DNA of 64,000 nt from Tardiphaga sp. vice304 (lineage in GTDB: Bacteria; Pseudomonadota; Alphaproteobacteria; Rhizobiales; Xanthobacteraceae): NCBI RefSeq assembly GCF_007018905.1, contig NZ_CP041402.1, forward strand, positions 434,001-498,000, written 5' to 3'. Positions within the stretch are counted from its first letter, which is position 1; the number at the start of each line of letters is the position of its first letter. Both the position numbers and the translations under genes were made by a program. Under the pieces are notes generated by a model that searched no databases, had not been told where the DNA came from, and saw only the letters and a list, made by a program, of their open reading frames with translations. Positions 9,628 to 20,105 of this stretch are shown piece by piece.

Positions 9628-10791
9628 TTACGCCGCCAGGTCCGCGACCACCGCATCGAGCACCGGAAAGCCCTCCTGCGTCACCCGCAGGCGGCCGTTG
9701 TCATCGACCACGATGGCGCCTTCGTCGCGCAGGATGCGGATGCGGTCGGGATCGAGGGCGCGGCCGGACAACGCCTTGTAGCGCGCGGGGTCGATGCCTT
9801 CGCCGAGCCGCAGCCCCATCAGCAAAAATTCGTCGGCGCGTTCTTCGCTGTTGAGGATATCGTCGGTGATGACGCCGTGGCCGGTGGCCTCGACGCGCAT
9901 CAGCCAGGTCTCCGGGCGCTTCTCGGTGGCGATGGCGTGGCGCAGGCCGTCGATATCAAGCCGGCCGTGCGCGCCGGGGCCGACGCCGGCATATTCCTGA
10001 CCGCGCCAGTAGACGAGGTTGTGCTTGCACTGCGCGCCGGGGCGCGCGTGGTTGGAAATCTCGTAGGACGGCAGCCCCATCTGTGCACAGACATCCTGCG
10101 TCACGTCGTAGAGAATGCGCGACATGTCCTCGTTCGGGGTCTTCAGCTTGCCGGCGGCGTGCAGGCCGAAGAACGGCGTGCCTTCCTCGATCGTCAGCTG
10201 GTACAGCGACAGATGTTCGGCGGCCTCGGAAATCGCCAGCTTGAGCTCACTGGTCCACATCGCAGCGGTCTGGTCGGGTCGCGCATAGATCAGGTCGAAC
10301 GAATAGCGATCGAACACGCTGCGCGCGATCGCGACCGCGTCCAGCGCCTCGCGCGCGCTGTGCAGCCGGCCGAGCGATTTCAGCGAGGCGTCGTCGAGCG
10401 CCTGGACGCCGAGCGAGACGCGGTTGACGCCGGCGTCGCGGTAGCCGCGAAACCGCGTGGCATCGACCGAGGTCGGATTGGCCTCCATTGATACTTCAAC
10501 GTCGGGGGAGACACGCCAGTGGCGGCCGATCGATTCCAGAATGGCGCCAACCGTCTTCGGCTGCATCAGCGAGGGCGTGCCGCCGCCGAGAAAGATCGAG
10601 GTCACTTCGCGGCCCGGCGTGCGCGCCGCGGTGGTCGCGATCTCGCGTTCGAACGCGCGGGCAAAACGCTCCTCGTCGATCGGCTGATGCCGCACATGGC
10701 TGTTGAAATCGCAATACGGGCACTTCGACAGGCAGAACGGCCAGTGCACATAGACGCCGAAGGCGGGCTGCAGTCCCTCAGCTTGGATCAA
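9628..10791 (-). CDS. hemW: Radical SAM haem chaperone HemW (HemN-like)
   Basis: 387 residues. Radical-SAM enzyme with the cluster motif CLSKCPYC (CxxxCxxC, residues about 20-27) followed by DFNSH; GGGTPSLMQP and the HemN C-terminal domain are present. HemW-type proteins bind haem and deliver it to haem proteins; older annotations call them oxygen-independent coproporphyrinogen oxidase. The motif and length (shorter than HemN, about 450) favour HemW. Its start overlaps the rdgB stop by 14 bp, so the two are translationally coupled. Confidence 0.92.
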   Translation of the reverse strand: MIQAEGLQPAFGVYVHWPFCLSKCPYCDFNSHVRHQPIDEERFARAFEREIATTAARTPGREVTSIFLGGGTPSLMQPKTVGAILESIGRHWRVSPDVEVSMEANPTSVDATRFRGYRDAGVNRVSLGVQALDDASLKSLGRLHSAREALDAVAIARSVFDRYSFDLIYARPDQTAAMWTSELKLAISEAAEHLSLYQLTIEEGTPFFGLHAAGKLKTPNEDMSRILYDVTQDVCAQMGLPSYEISNHARPGAQCKHNLVYWRGQEYAGVGPGAHGRLDIDGLRHAIATEKRPETWLMRVEATGHGVITDDILNSEERADEFLLMGLRLGEGIDPARYKALSGRALDPDRIRILRDEGAIVVDDNGRLRVTQEGFPVLDAVVADLAA

Positions 10792-11419
10792 GGCAGATCT
10801 CCGCGAGTTTGACGAAGGCTTTTGCGCGATGCGACAGGCCCTGGCCTTGCGGCGGCAGGCCGTGCTTTTCGATGGCGGTCATTTCGCCGTAGGTCCGGGT
10901 ATGGCCGTCGGGCTGGAACGAGGGGTCGTAGCCGAAGCCGGCGTCGCCGCGCACCGGCCACACCAGCGTGCCATGGGCATGCGCCTCGACCTGCTCGAGA
11001 TGGCCGTCCGGCCAGGCGACGCACAGAGCGGAGACGAAATGCGCCTTGCGCCGGTCGGGCGTGGTGGCGCCGCGCTCCTGCAGCAGGCGCTCGATCCGCG
11101 CCATCGCGGCCGCGAAATCCTTGCTCTCGCCGGCCCAGCGCGCGGAAAGGATGCCCGGCGCGCCGTCCAGCGCATCGACGCAGAGGCCGGAATCGTCGGC
11201 AAAGGCGGGAAGGTTTGCGACGTTAGCTGCGGCAATCGCCTTGATGGCCGCGTTGGCCTGGAAGGTGTCGCCGGTCTCGTCGGGTTCGGCGAGGCCGAGC
11301 TCGCCGGCCGATACCGCCTCGATGCCATAGGGCGCCAAGAGTTCGCGCATCTCGGCCAGCTTGCCGGGATTATGCGTGGCGATCACGAGACGGCCGGTGA
11401 TTCGGCGATGCTGGGCCAT
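10778..11419 (-). CDS. rdgB: XTP/dITP diphosphatase (RdgB/HAM1)
   Basis: 213 residues. Hydrolyses dITP, XTP and related non-canonical purine nucleotides to keep them out of DNA and RNA. Conserved: LVIATHNPGKLAEMRELL near the start, FADDSGLCVDALDGAPG (catalytic Asp pair), GFGYDPSFQPDG and LSHRAKAF. It is upstream of and overlaps hemW by 14 bp. Confidence 0.96.
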   Translation of the reverse strand: MAQHRRITGRLVIATHNPGKLAEMRELLAPYGIEAVSAGELGLAEPDETGDTFQANAAIKAIAAANVANLPAFADDSGLCVDALDGAPGILSARWAGESKDFAAAMARIERLLQERGATTPDRRKAHFVSALCVAWPDGHLEQVEAHAHGTLVWPVRGDAGFGYDPSFQPDGHTRTYGEMTAIEKHGLPPQGQGLSHRAKAFVKLAEICLDPS

Positions 11420-11435
11420 GGGAGAATCTTAGTCC

Positions 11436-11523
11436 GTAGCCCGGATGGAGCGAAGCGCAATCCGGGGCCAGCGTGCATGGGGTGAATGGAATCCCGGATT
11501 TCGCTTCGCTCCATCCGGGCTAC
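11436..11523. repeat. Palindromic intergenic element (TAGCCCGGATGGAGCGAAGCG type)
   Basis: Left arm starts GTAGCCCGGATGGAGCGAAG; the right arm is its near-perfect complement, ending CTTCGCTCCATCCGGGCTAC, with about 30 bp between. The 88-bp element lies between rdgB and rph on the minus strand. It is of the kind of palindromic repeat scattered through rhizobial genomes, but only one copy is seen in this window. Confidence 0.75.
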
Positions 11524-11528
11524 AGCAG

Positions 11529-12254
11529 TCAGGTGACTGCCATCTTCTGCAAATCCACAAGCCGGCCGATGCCCTTTTGCGCCAGCGCCATCAGCGCCAG
11601 AAACTCGTCCTGCGAGAACGGCGTCTTCTCGGCGGTGCCCTGCACCTCGATGATGCGGCCGTCGCCGGTCATGACGAAATTGGCGTCGGTGTCGGCCTCG
11701 GAATCCTCGGCGTAGTCGAGGTCGAGCACCGGCGTGCCGTTGTAGATGCCGCAGGAAATCGCCGCGATGTTGTCGCGCAGCACCTTGTCGCCATTGCCGT
11801 TCTTGAACATGTTGCGGCCCTTCATCCAGCCGATGCACTCGGCCAGAGCGACCCAGGCGCCGGTGATCGAGGCGGTGCGGGTGCCGCCGTCGGCCTGGAT
11901 GACGTCGCAATCGATGGTGATCTGGCGTTCGCCGAGCGCTTCGAGATCGACCGCGGCGCGCAGCGAGCGGCCGATCAGGCGCTGGATCTCAACGGTGCGG
12001 CCGCCCTGCTTGCCGGAGGCGGCCTCGCGCCGGGTGCGTTCCAGCGTGGCGCGCGGCAGCATGCCGTATTCGGCGGTGACCCAGCCGCGGCCCTGACCCT
12101 TGAGCCATGGCGGCAAGCGCTCTTCCAGCGTCGCCGTCACCAGCACATGGGTGTCGCCGAACTTCACCATGCAGGAGCCTTCGGCGTATTTCACCACGCC
12201 GCGTTCCAGCGACACGGCGCGCAGTTCATCGGGCGCACGACGGCTTGGCCGCAT
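11529..12254 (-). CDS. rph: Ribonuclease PH
   Basis: 241 residues. Phosphate-dependent 3'-5' exoribonuclease that trims tRNA 3' ends. Starts [19 protein letters not shown] and carries the family's RNase PH fold: [68 protein letters not shown]. Full length. It is divergent from hrcA with 156 bp between the start codons. Confidence 0.97.
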   Translation of the reverse strand: MRPSRRAPDELRAVSLERGVVKYAEGSCMVKFGDTHVLVTATLEERLPPWLKGQGRGWVTAEYGMLPRATLERTRREAASGKQGGRTVEIQRLIGRSLRAAVDLEALGERQITIDCDVIQADGGTRTASITGAWVALAECIGWMKGRNMFKNGNGDKVLRDNIAAISCGIYNGTPVLDLDYAEDSEADTDANFVMTGDGRIIEVQGTAEKTPFSQDEFLALMALAQKGIGRLVDLQKMAVT

Positions 12255-12398
12255 GGGAAAATCCTTCTCAAATCGTCAAAAACGTAGATTGGCGTGCTTT
12301 TAGGTGGGTGGGGCGGCGGCAGCAAGGGCGCCGCAGACCTTCTGCTGCAATGGGTGCTTGTAAGTCGGGCTCCGGAGCGACAAATTAGGGTCCATCAC

Positions 12399-12403
12399 AG
12401 GAG
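12399..12403 (+). promoter_or_regulatory. Ribosome binding site that fixes the TTG start of hrcA
   Basis: AGGAG, seven bases before a TTG at 12411. No ATG or GTG in the hrcA frame has a comparable site before the conserved N-terminus ([20 protein letters not shown]). Confidence 0.7.
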
Positions 12404-12410
12404 TTGCCCC

Positions 12411-13499
12411 TTGGCCCATCACGATCCGATCGGCCTGATCTCGCCGCATGCCGGCCTCGCCCAGCTCAACGAGCGCTCGCGCGAGATCTTCCGCCAGATT
12501 GTCGAAAGCTACCTGGCTACCGGCGAGCCCGTGGGCTCGCGCAATATTTCGCGGCTGATCACGGTGCCGCTGTCGCCGGCCTCGGTCCGCAACGTGATGT
12601 CGGACCTCGAACAGCTCGGCCTGATCTATGCGCCGCATACCTCCGCCGGCCGGCTGCCGACCGAGCTGGGGCTGCGCTTTTTCGTCGATGCGCTGATGCA
12701 GGTCGGCGACCTCACCGAGCCGGAGCGGCAGTCAATCCAGGCGCAGCTCAGTTCCGCTGACCGTCCGCAATCGGTCGAGACCGCGCTCGGCGAGGCGCTG
12801 ACGCGGTTGTCCGGCCTGACGCGCGCCGCGGCGGTGGTGCTCACCGCCAAGTCCAATTCGCGGCTCAAACACATCGAATTCGTCCGCCTGGAGCCGGAAA
12901 AGGCGCTGGTGGTGCTGGTGGCTGAGGACGGCCAGGTCGAGAACCGCGTGCTGGTGCTGCCGCCCGGCGTGCCGTCCTCGGCGCTGACGGAGGCGTCGAA
13001 CTTCCTCAATTCGCGGATTCGCGGCCGCACCTTGGCCGAGGCCCGGCTGGAGCTGGAGACTTCGCTGGCGCAGAACCGTGCCGAGCTGGATCAACTGACC
13101 CAGAAGGTGATTTCCGCCGGTATCGCCAGCTGGTCCGGTGGCAATAATGACGAGCGCCAGTTGATCGTGCGCGGCCAGGCCAATCTGCTGGAGGATCTCC
13201 ATGCCCTGGAGGACCTCGAGCGGGTCCGGTCGCTGTTCGACGATCTGGAGAGCAAGCGTGAGGTGATCGACCTTCTGGGCCGCGCCGAGACCGCCGAGGG
13301 CGTGCGGATCTTCATCGGCTCGGAAAATAAACTGTTCTCGCTGTCGGGCTCCTCGACCATTATCGCGCCGTACAGCGACGGCGCCGGCCATATCGTCGGT
13401 GTGCTCGGCGTGATCGGGCCGACGCGGCTGAATTATGCCCGCGTGATCCCGATGGTGGACTACGCCGCGCGCATCGTCAGCCGCATGCTGGGCGGCTGA
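12411..13499 (+). CDS. hrcA: Heat-inducible transcription repressor HrcA
   Basis: 362 residues with a TTG start at 12411 (AGGAG seven bases upstream); the frame is open upstream, but that stretch is not HrcA-like. N-terminal winged helix ([20 protein letters not shown], then [13 protein letters not shown] and [19 protein letters not shown]), a dimerisation domain, and a GAF-like C-terminal half ending [12 protein letters not shown]. HrcA binds CIRCE elements and represses chaperone genes, with GroEL assisting its folding. No CIRCE sequence was seen in this window, so its targets, presumably groESL, lie elsewhere. grpE follows on the same strand. Confidence 0.95.
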   Translation: MAHHDPIGLISPHAGLAQLNERSREIFRQIVESYLATGEPVGSRNISRLITVPLSPASVRNVMSDLEQLGLIYAPHTSAGRLPTELGLRFFVDALMQVGDLTEPERQSIQAQLSSADRPQSVETALGEALTRLSGLTRAAAVVLTAKSNSRLKHIEFVRLEPEKALVVLVAEDGQVENRVLVLPPGVPSSALTEASNFLNSRIRGRTLAEARLELETSLAQNRAELDQLTQKVISAGIASWSGGNNDERQLIVRGQANLLEDLHALEDLERVRSLFDDLESKREVIDLLGRAETAEGVRIFIGSENKLFSLSGSSTIIAPYSDGAGHIVGVLGVIGPTRLNYARVIPMVDYAARIVSRMLGG

Positions 13500-13588
13500 C
13501 CGGCTGGTTAAGCTTGATTTTTGCCCTGCAAACCACGATATCCGGCGCAGCACCCCACAATTCGAGCGTTTTTTGAGAAGGCAGCGTG

Positions 13589-14182
13589 ATGACTGATTCC
13601 AACGGGTCCAACGAGCATCCCGAAAAGCAGGCCCAGCCCGCCGAACCGGTGGTCTCCAAGCCCTACATCATGCCGGACGATCCGGAGCCGAACTCGGTGG
13701 AGGCCTTGACCAAGGAAGCCGCTGAATCGCGCGACAAGATGCTGCGCACGCTGGCGGAGATGGAAAACCTGCGCAAGCGAACGCAGAAGGAGATCGCCGA
13801 CGGCCGCACCTATGCGATCACCAATTTCGCCCGCGAAGTGCTGGATATCGCCGACAGCCTGCAGCGCGCGCTGGATGCGCTGCCCGCCGAGACCAAGGCC
13901 CAGGCCGAGTCCGGCATCAAGGCACTGATCGAAGGCGTCGAACTCACCGAGCGTTCGCTGCACAACACGCTGGAAAAGAACGGCGTCAAGAAATTCGATC
14001 CGGCCGGCGAGAAGTTCGATCCGAACTTCCAGCAGGCGATGTACGAAGTGCCGGATACGTCGGTGCCCGCCGGCACCGTGGTGCAGGTCGTGCAGGCCGG
14101 CTACACGATCGGCGAGCGCGTGCTGCGCCCGGCCCTGGTCGCGGTGTCGAAGGGCGGCGCCAAGACCGCCGCGTCGGAGTAA
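13589..14182 (+). CDS. grpE: Nucleotide exchange factor GrpE
   Basis: 197 residues from the ATG at 13589 (GAGAAGG seven bases before); a GTG immediately upstream (13586) is the alternative. A disordered acidic N-terminus is followed by a long helix (about 38-95, [18 protein letters not shown]) and the beta-rich head ([20 protein letters not shown]...[21 protein letters not shown]). It releases ADP from DnaK. A CTTG at 13513 followed by an ill-matching -10 region might be a weak sigma-32 promoter in the 90-bp gap after hrcA; I do not rely on it. Confidence 0.95.
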   Translation: MTDSNGSNEHPEKQAQPAEPVVSKPYIMPDDPEPNSVEALTKEAAESRDKMLRTLAEMENLRKRTQKEIADGRTYAITNFAREVLDIADSLQRALDALPAETKAQAESGIKALIEGVELTERSLHNTLEKNGVKKFDPAGEKFDPNFQQAMYEVPDTSVPAGTVVQVVQAGYTIGERVLRPALVAVSKGGAKTAASE

Positions 14183-14206
14183 TCGCTACAAAACGCGTGC
14201 TTTCTT

Positions 14207-14342
14207 CCCCTCCCCCTTGCGGTCTGGCGGACGAATTCGTCCGCCATGGGTGGCCGGCCGAAGGCCGGTCGGGTGGGGGGCCACAAGCGCCGTCGCCCGC
14301 GACACCCCCACCCCCGACCCCTCCCCGCAAGGGGGAGGGGAG
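14207..14342. repeat. Long inverted-repeat element (CTCCCC/GGGGAG family), with a nested perfect palindrome
   Basis: The outer arms 14207-14222 (CCCCTCCCCCTTGCGG) and 14325-14340 are perfect 16-bp complements. Inside lies GGCGGACGAATTCGTCCGCC (14226-14245), a perfect 20-bp palindrome, followed by GGCCGGCC/GGCCGG hairpins. It lies between the ends of the convergent genes grpE and the nicotinamidase. A partial relative occurs at 49466-49537. Confidence 0.8.
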
Positions 14343-14376
14343 CATTGCCTCCGTCGCGCGGGATGATACTTAGCTT

Positions 14377-15090
14377 CTATCCCACCAGATCCGCCGACTG
14401 AATCCGCTTCACGCCGGCTTTGGTCATGTCCGCCCAGGCCTTGGCCAAGGAGCCCTGCGTGTCGATGCCGCGGCAGGCGTCTTCGATCACATAGACGTCG
14501 AAGCCGGCCTTGCGGGCATCCAGCGCCGACCATGCTACGCAGAAATCGGTGGCCAGCCCCGCCAGAAACACCCGCTGCAGTTTTCGCGCCTTCAGATAGC
14601 TGGCGAGGCCGGTGGCGTGGCCGTCGGCCTCGTTGAAAGCCGAATAGCTGTCAGTGTCCTTATTGTAGCCCTTGCGCAGCACCAGCCCGGCCTGCGGAAT
14701 CGCGAGGTCTTTCGACAGGCTGGCGCCGTCGGTGCCCTGCACGCAATGGTCCGGCCACAGCACCTGCTTGCCGTATTTCAGGTCGATGGTCTCGAACGGC
14801 TTCTTGCCGGCGTGCGTTGACGCGAACGACGCGTGGCCCGGCGTGTGCCAGTCCTGCGTCAGCACCACGTCGGGGAATTTCTTCGCCAGCGCGTTGATCA
14901 CCGGGACGACCTTGTCGCCGTCCTTCACCGCCAGGCTGCCGCCCGGCAGAAAGCAGTTCTGCACGTCGATCACCAAGAGCACCGAGGTGCGATCGAGGCT
15001 GATCTTGCCGGCGGCCCACAGCGCCTTCGGCGCCATCGCCAATGCTGCGGCCGCGCCCATCCCTGCAACAAGCTGACGTCTGTCGATCAT
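14377..15090 (-). CDS. pncA: Nicotinamidase (PncA-like) with an export signal
   Basis: 237 residues from the ATG at 15090; the open frame extends far upstream, antisense to the next gene, and is not coding. Isochorismatase/nicotinamidase fold: LLVIDVQNCFLPGGSL (catalytic Asp42), TQDWHTPGHASFAS (metal-binding Asp80, His82, His86), LRKGYNKDTDSYSAF (Lys140), GLATDFCVAWSALDA (nucleophile Cys184). Converts nicotinamide to nicotinate in NAD salvage. The first 26 residues, with a twin Arg and a hydrophobic run ending ALWA, look like a Tat/Sec signal, so the enzyme probably works in the periplasm, unlike E. coli PncA. Confidence 0.88.
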   Translation of the reverse strand: MIDRRQLVAGMGAAAALAMAPKALWAAGKISLDRTSVLLVIDVQNCFLPGGSLAVKDGDKVVPVINALAKKFPDVVLTQDWHTPGHASFASTHAGKKPFETIDLKYGKQVLWPDHCVQGTDGASLSKDLAIPQAGLVLRKGYNKDTDSYSAFNEADGHATGLASYLKARKLQRVFLAGLATDFCVAWSALDARKAGFDVYVIEDACRGIDTQGSLAKAWADMTKAGVKRIQSADLVG

Positions 15091-15225
15091 GCTGGCTCTC
15101 CCCTGTCGGATAGCGCAGCAAATCACCTCGCCGCGGTGCCGTAAAGATCGCCGGGCCTGCAGCGCGGCGCAACAGCTTGTTAACGGCGCGTCACTAGCGT
15201 TTTCACAGTTCCGCGGGACGCCGCC

Positions 15226-16737
15226 ATGACCATCCAGATCGAAGCTGAAACCCGCACCAAGCGGAAGGATCCGGCCATCGCTGCCGCGGTATTGCCGTGG
15301 CTGGCGCTGGCCTTGCTGTTCGCCGCCGCGCTGTGGCTTCGCCATGCGGTGGCGGCGAATACCGATGTGAGCTGGTTGCTCACCGCCGCCGGAAAAATGC
15401 TGTCCGGCGGGCGGCTCTATGTCGATGTGATCGAGACCAATCCGCCGATTGCGGTGCTGGCCTATCTGCCGGCAGTGTGGCTGGCTGGGGCGCTCGGCGT
15501 GCAGGCAGAGATCGTCGTCGACGGTCTGGTGTTTGCCGCCATCCTGGGATCCCTGGCCATCGTCGCAAAGATCCTGAGAACCTCTGCGGTCTTGCAGGGC
15601 CTGCCGCGCTGGCCGCTGGCGTGGCTTGGTTTTGCGGTACTGGCGATCCTGCCGGCGCAGACATTCGGGCAGCGCGAACATATCGCGGTCATCGTGCTGC
15701 TGCCGATGCTGGCTTTGATTGCGCGGCGGATGCAGCAGGAGGCGCCGCGGAGGTGGGCGGTGCTGGTCGGCGGGCTCGGCGCGGCGGTGGCGCTGGCGTT
15801 CAAGCCGCAATTCGGGATCGGACTGGGCTGTGCCGTCGCGGCGTCATGTGTTCATGCCCGCAACTGGCGCCTGGTGGCGACGCCGGAGAACCTGCTCGCC
15901 GTGGCTTTTGCGGCGCTGTATCTGGCCGGCACGGTCGTGCTGTATCCGGAATATGTCACGGTGATCCTGCCGCTGCTGCGCGACGTCTATTTGCCGGTCG
16001 GGTTGTCGCTATCGGAAATGCCCGACCGGCCGGCGATGTCATTGTGGGCGATTGCGATCCTGGCGGCCGGACTGCTTGGCCGCCGCCGGTCCGGCGCGGC
16101 GCTGCTGGTGCTGCTCTCGAGCTCTGCCGGGTTTGCCGTCGTCTATCTGCTGCAGCGCAAGGGCTGGCCGTATCATTCCTATCCGATGCTGGCGCTGGCG
16201 TTGCTCGGCCTGGGTTTTGGGCTGGCGGCTTACGTGCCGGATGGTCGTTTCGGTCGCGTCTGGCGCGGCGCGGCGCTGCTGTTGCTGGCGGCCGTCTTTG
16301 CCAGGTCGATGCTGTGGTTCGACGTCGCCTTCGACGCACGGCCGCTGCAGGCGGCGGTGGCGCGGCTCGGGCCGCATCCCGCGGTGCTGGCGATCTCCGG
16401 CGAACCGGGCATCGGCCATCCTTTGGTCCGGGCGCTCGGCGGCAGGTGGGTGTCGCGGCAGCAGGGCCTGTGGGTCGCGACCTATGCCGACTATCTGCGC
16501 CGCAACGGGCCCTTGTCGCCGGATCGTGAAGCGGCGCTCGATGCCCATGCCTCGCGCGAACGCGCGATGCTGGTCGAGGATATAAGGCGGATGAAGCCCA
16601 CCGTGGTGCTGGTCGATGACCTCACCGGCCGCGGCAGCGCCTGGCTTGCCGCGCATCCGGATGTCGCGCTGTTGCTGAAAGACTATCGCCTCGCCGACAC
16701 CGTCAATCGCGTCGCGATTCTCACCCGACGCGATTGA
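15226..16737 (+). CDS. Polytopic membrane protein, GT-C glycosyltransferase-like
   Basis: 503 residues with about nine to ten predicted membrane segments from residue 20 to 370, then a soluble C-terminal domain of about 130 residues. The first loop (NTDVSWLLTAAGKMLSGGRL, then YVDVIETNPP) has the pattern of GT-C family/ArnT-like transferases: an acidic residue after the first membrane helix, then G-x-x-LY-x-D and NPP. That suggests a polyprenyl-phosphate-sugar-dependent glycosyltransferase of the cell envelope, but the substrate is unknown and the assignment is by pattern only. It is divergent from the nicotinamidase gene, with 135 bp between the starts. Confidence 0.7.
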   Translation: MTIQIEAETRTKRKDPAIAAAVLPWLALALLFAAALWLRHAVAANTDVSWLLTAAGKMLSGGRLYVDVIETNPPIAVLAYLPAVWLAGALGVQAEIVVDGLVFAAILGSLAIVAKILRTSAVLQGLPRWPLAWLGFAVLAILPAQTFGQREHIAVIVLLPMLALIARRMQQEAPRRWAVLVGGLGAAVALAFKPQFGIGLGCAVAASCVHARNWRLVATPENLLAVAFAALYLAGTVVLYPEYVTVILPLLRDVYLPVGLSLSEMPDRPAMSLWAIAILAAGLLGRRRSGAALLVLLSSSAGFAVVYLLQRKGWPYHSYPMLALALLGLGFGLAAYVPDGRFGRVWRGAALLLLAAVFARSMLWFDVAFDARPLQAAVARLGPHPAVLAISGEPGIGHPLVRALGGRWVSRQQGLWVATYADYLRRNGPLSPDREAALDAHASRERAMLVEDIRRMKPTVVLVDDLTGRGSAWLAAHPDVALLLKDYRLADTVNRVAILTRRD

Positions 16738-16745
16738 TGCAAGAT

Positions 16746-17696
16746 TCAGCGCGGCTCGATGCCGTCGCGCACGGCGCGGAAGCGCGGAAACGCCTTCGGC
16801 CATTCGTCGCGCGGCGACGAGGCGACGATACGCATCGCATTGCCGCCGCTGCCGCCGAAACGCAGCCACTGCACAACGGTCACCGGGGTATTGTCCTTGC
16901 CGCTGATGGCCTCGATGCGGGTCTCAAAGCCCGGCGCGCCGTCGATCCGGATCGGCTCCGACATCGTGATGCGGCCATCGCGCAGGCCGGGGATCATCCC
17001 TGCCGCCTGCTGCGCGAAGCGAACGCGGTCTTCGGCCTTTTCCGGCGCGGAGCTGACGGTGCCGACCACGATATAGGGGCTAGCCTCGGTTTTGGTTTCG
17101 TCCGCAGCATCGGCCAGCAGCAGGGCGCCGCCCGGCGGCAGCGTTCGTATATTCTTGAATTCGCCTATCTCGGTGACCTTGAACGGCAACAGCGCCATTT
17201 GCTCGTCGACCGGCACGTCCTTGCGCACGGTGACGGAGGCAAACATCTGCCGAACTGCCTCGTCGGTGTAGATCCGCATCGCGTTTTCCGGCACCTGTAC
17301 GGCGACGTAGCCGGAGAAGGTGGGGCCGGCAACGATCATCGAATAGCGACGGACATTCCCGGTCGGATCCTTGGCGTTCTCGACGGTGTAGTAGCCGCGG
17401 CCCGCGCCGGTCTCGATGCCCTCGGGCTTGACGGGCATGGCCGCCGGATTGGTCTTCAGCGCATTGTCGACTTCGGCGAAGGCCGCGGCCGGCAGTTCGG
17501 TCATCAATACCTTGACGCCCTGGTCGGAGGTCTCGAAGCCGACGAAGGCCTTGGCCGGGGCCATCCCGACCAGCGGCGTGATGCCGACGCGGATGCCGCG
17601 CGGGTAGACCGGATCGGCGGCCCGCGCGGATGAAAAGACCTGGCCGATCGCGCTGGCGATCAGGACGAGGGCAAACAGGGGCGCTTGATGTTTCAT
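16746..17696 (-). CDS. Exported protein of unknown function
   Basis: 316 residues from the ATG at 17696; the signal peptide MKHQAPLFALVLIASAIG...ARA begins there and is probably cut before ADPVYPRGIRVG. No Cys in the mature part. It begins with a GITPLVGMAPAKAFVGFE region and has alternating short strands, consistent with a beta-rich periplasmic domain. I recognise no family. It converges with the membrane protein gene upstream, with stops only 8 bp apart, and is divergent from dnaK. Confidence 0.65.
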   Translation of the reverse strand: MKHQAPLFALVLIASAIGQVFSSARAADPVYPRGIRVGITPLVGMAPAKAFVGFETSDQGVKVLMTELPAAAFAEVDNALKTNPAAMPVKPEGIETGAGRGYYTVENAKDPTGNVRRYSMIVAGPTFSGYVAVQVPENAMRIYTDEAVRQMFASVTVRKDVPVDEQMALLPFKVTEIGEFKNIRTLPPGGALLLADAADETKTEASPYIVVGTVSSAPEKAEDRVRFAQQAAGMIPGLRDGRITMSEPIRIDGAPGFETRIEAISGKDNTPVTVVQWLRFGGSGGNAMRIVASSPRDEWPKAFPRFRAVRDGIEPR

Positions 17697-18056
17697 GGTG
17701 ATCTGCTGGTTTCTATGGAGGCTGATCGACATAACCGCATGGCGGCACAGGGCCGGGACCCGACAGCCGACGGTCGCCCCGTTCCAGCAACAGATCAAGC
17801 CACAAAACCGTTCCCGTTCGCAGCCCGCGCCGATCGGTCGCGTGGCAAGGTAAATCAGCCCGGGGCAGGCACATTAATTTCCACTTTGAGTCATGGTTTC
17901 ATGGGCTTTGGGCCTGTCGGGTGCCTTGCAGCCCCCACCCCCCCTCCTATATGAGGCCTACCGTCGCAATATCGCGAGCATTTGATTATTGGGGGTCTGG
18001 ATTGGTGCGCCGTCAGGGCCCAGCCAACCTGCCGCAAAAAGAAGGGTATGAGGACC
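17697..18056. other. 360-bp gap upstream of dnaK
   Basis: No coding sequence is convincing here. The right half carries the predicted sigma-32 promoter (17925-17952); from there to the dnaK start is a leader of about 100 bases. The left half should hold the promoter of the exported protein on the other strand, but I see no clear motif. Confidence 0.6.
17925..17952 (+). promoter_or_regulatory. Predicted sigma-32 (RpoH) promoter of dnaK
   Basis: CTTG at 17925-17928, a 17-bp spacer and CCTATAT at 17946-17952 match the alphaproteobacterial RpoH consensus (CTTG-N17-CYTATNT). It lies about 105 bp before the dnaK start codon, which fits heat-shock control of dnaKJ. Confidence 0.72.
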
Positions 18057-19955
<1,899 letters not shown>

Positions 19956-19967
19956 TAGGCGAACAAA

Positions 19968-20022
19968 TCATGGCTCCCGCCCCCGTTTCGCATCATGCGT
20001 CACGTCGGGTGGGGGCCATTTT
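19968..20022 (+). terminator. Imperfect hairpin with T-run after dnaK
   Basis: Arms ATGGCTCCCGCCCCC and GGGTGGGGGCCAT pair imperfectly around a loop and are followed by TTTT. It lies in the 150-bp dnaK-dnaJ gap, so it may reduce readthrough and keep DnaJ below DnaK levels. Confidence 0.45.
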
Positions 20023-20105
20023 TGTGAAGCCCCAGAATGCAATCTGGCTTGACGCATAGTGTTTGCGTGCTCCTCGCGATGAGGACCAATAAGGCGATCT
20101 GATCG

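Noticed and set aside
12294..12410. Longer HrcA from an upstream start at 12294
   Set aside because: The added residues ([16 protein letters not shown] and on) are not HrcA-like, and AGGAG is placed properly for the TTG at 12411.
13513..13541. Sigma-32 promoter of grpE
   Set aside because: CTTG is present, but the -10 region (CACGATAT) fits the consensus poorly at any spacing of 16-18; not listed as a feature.
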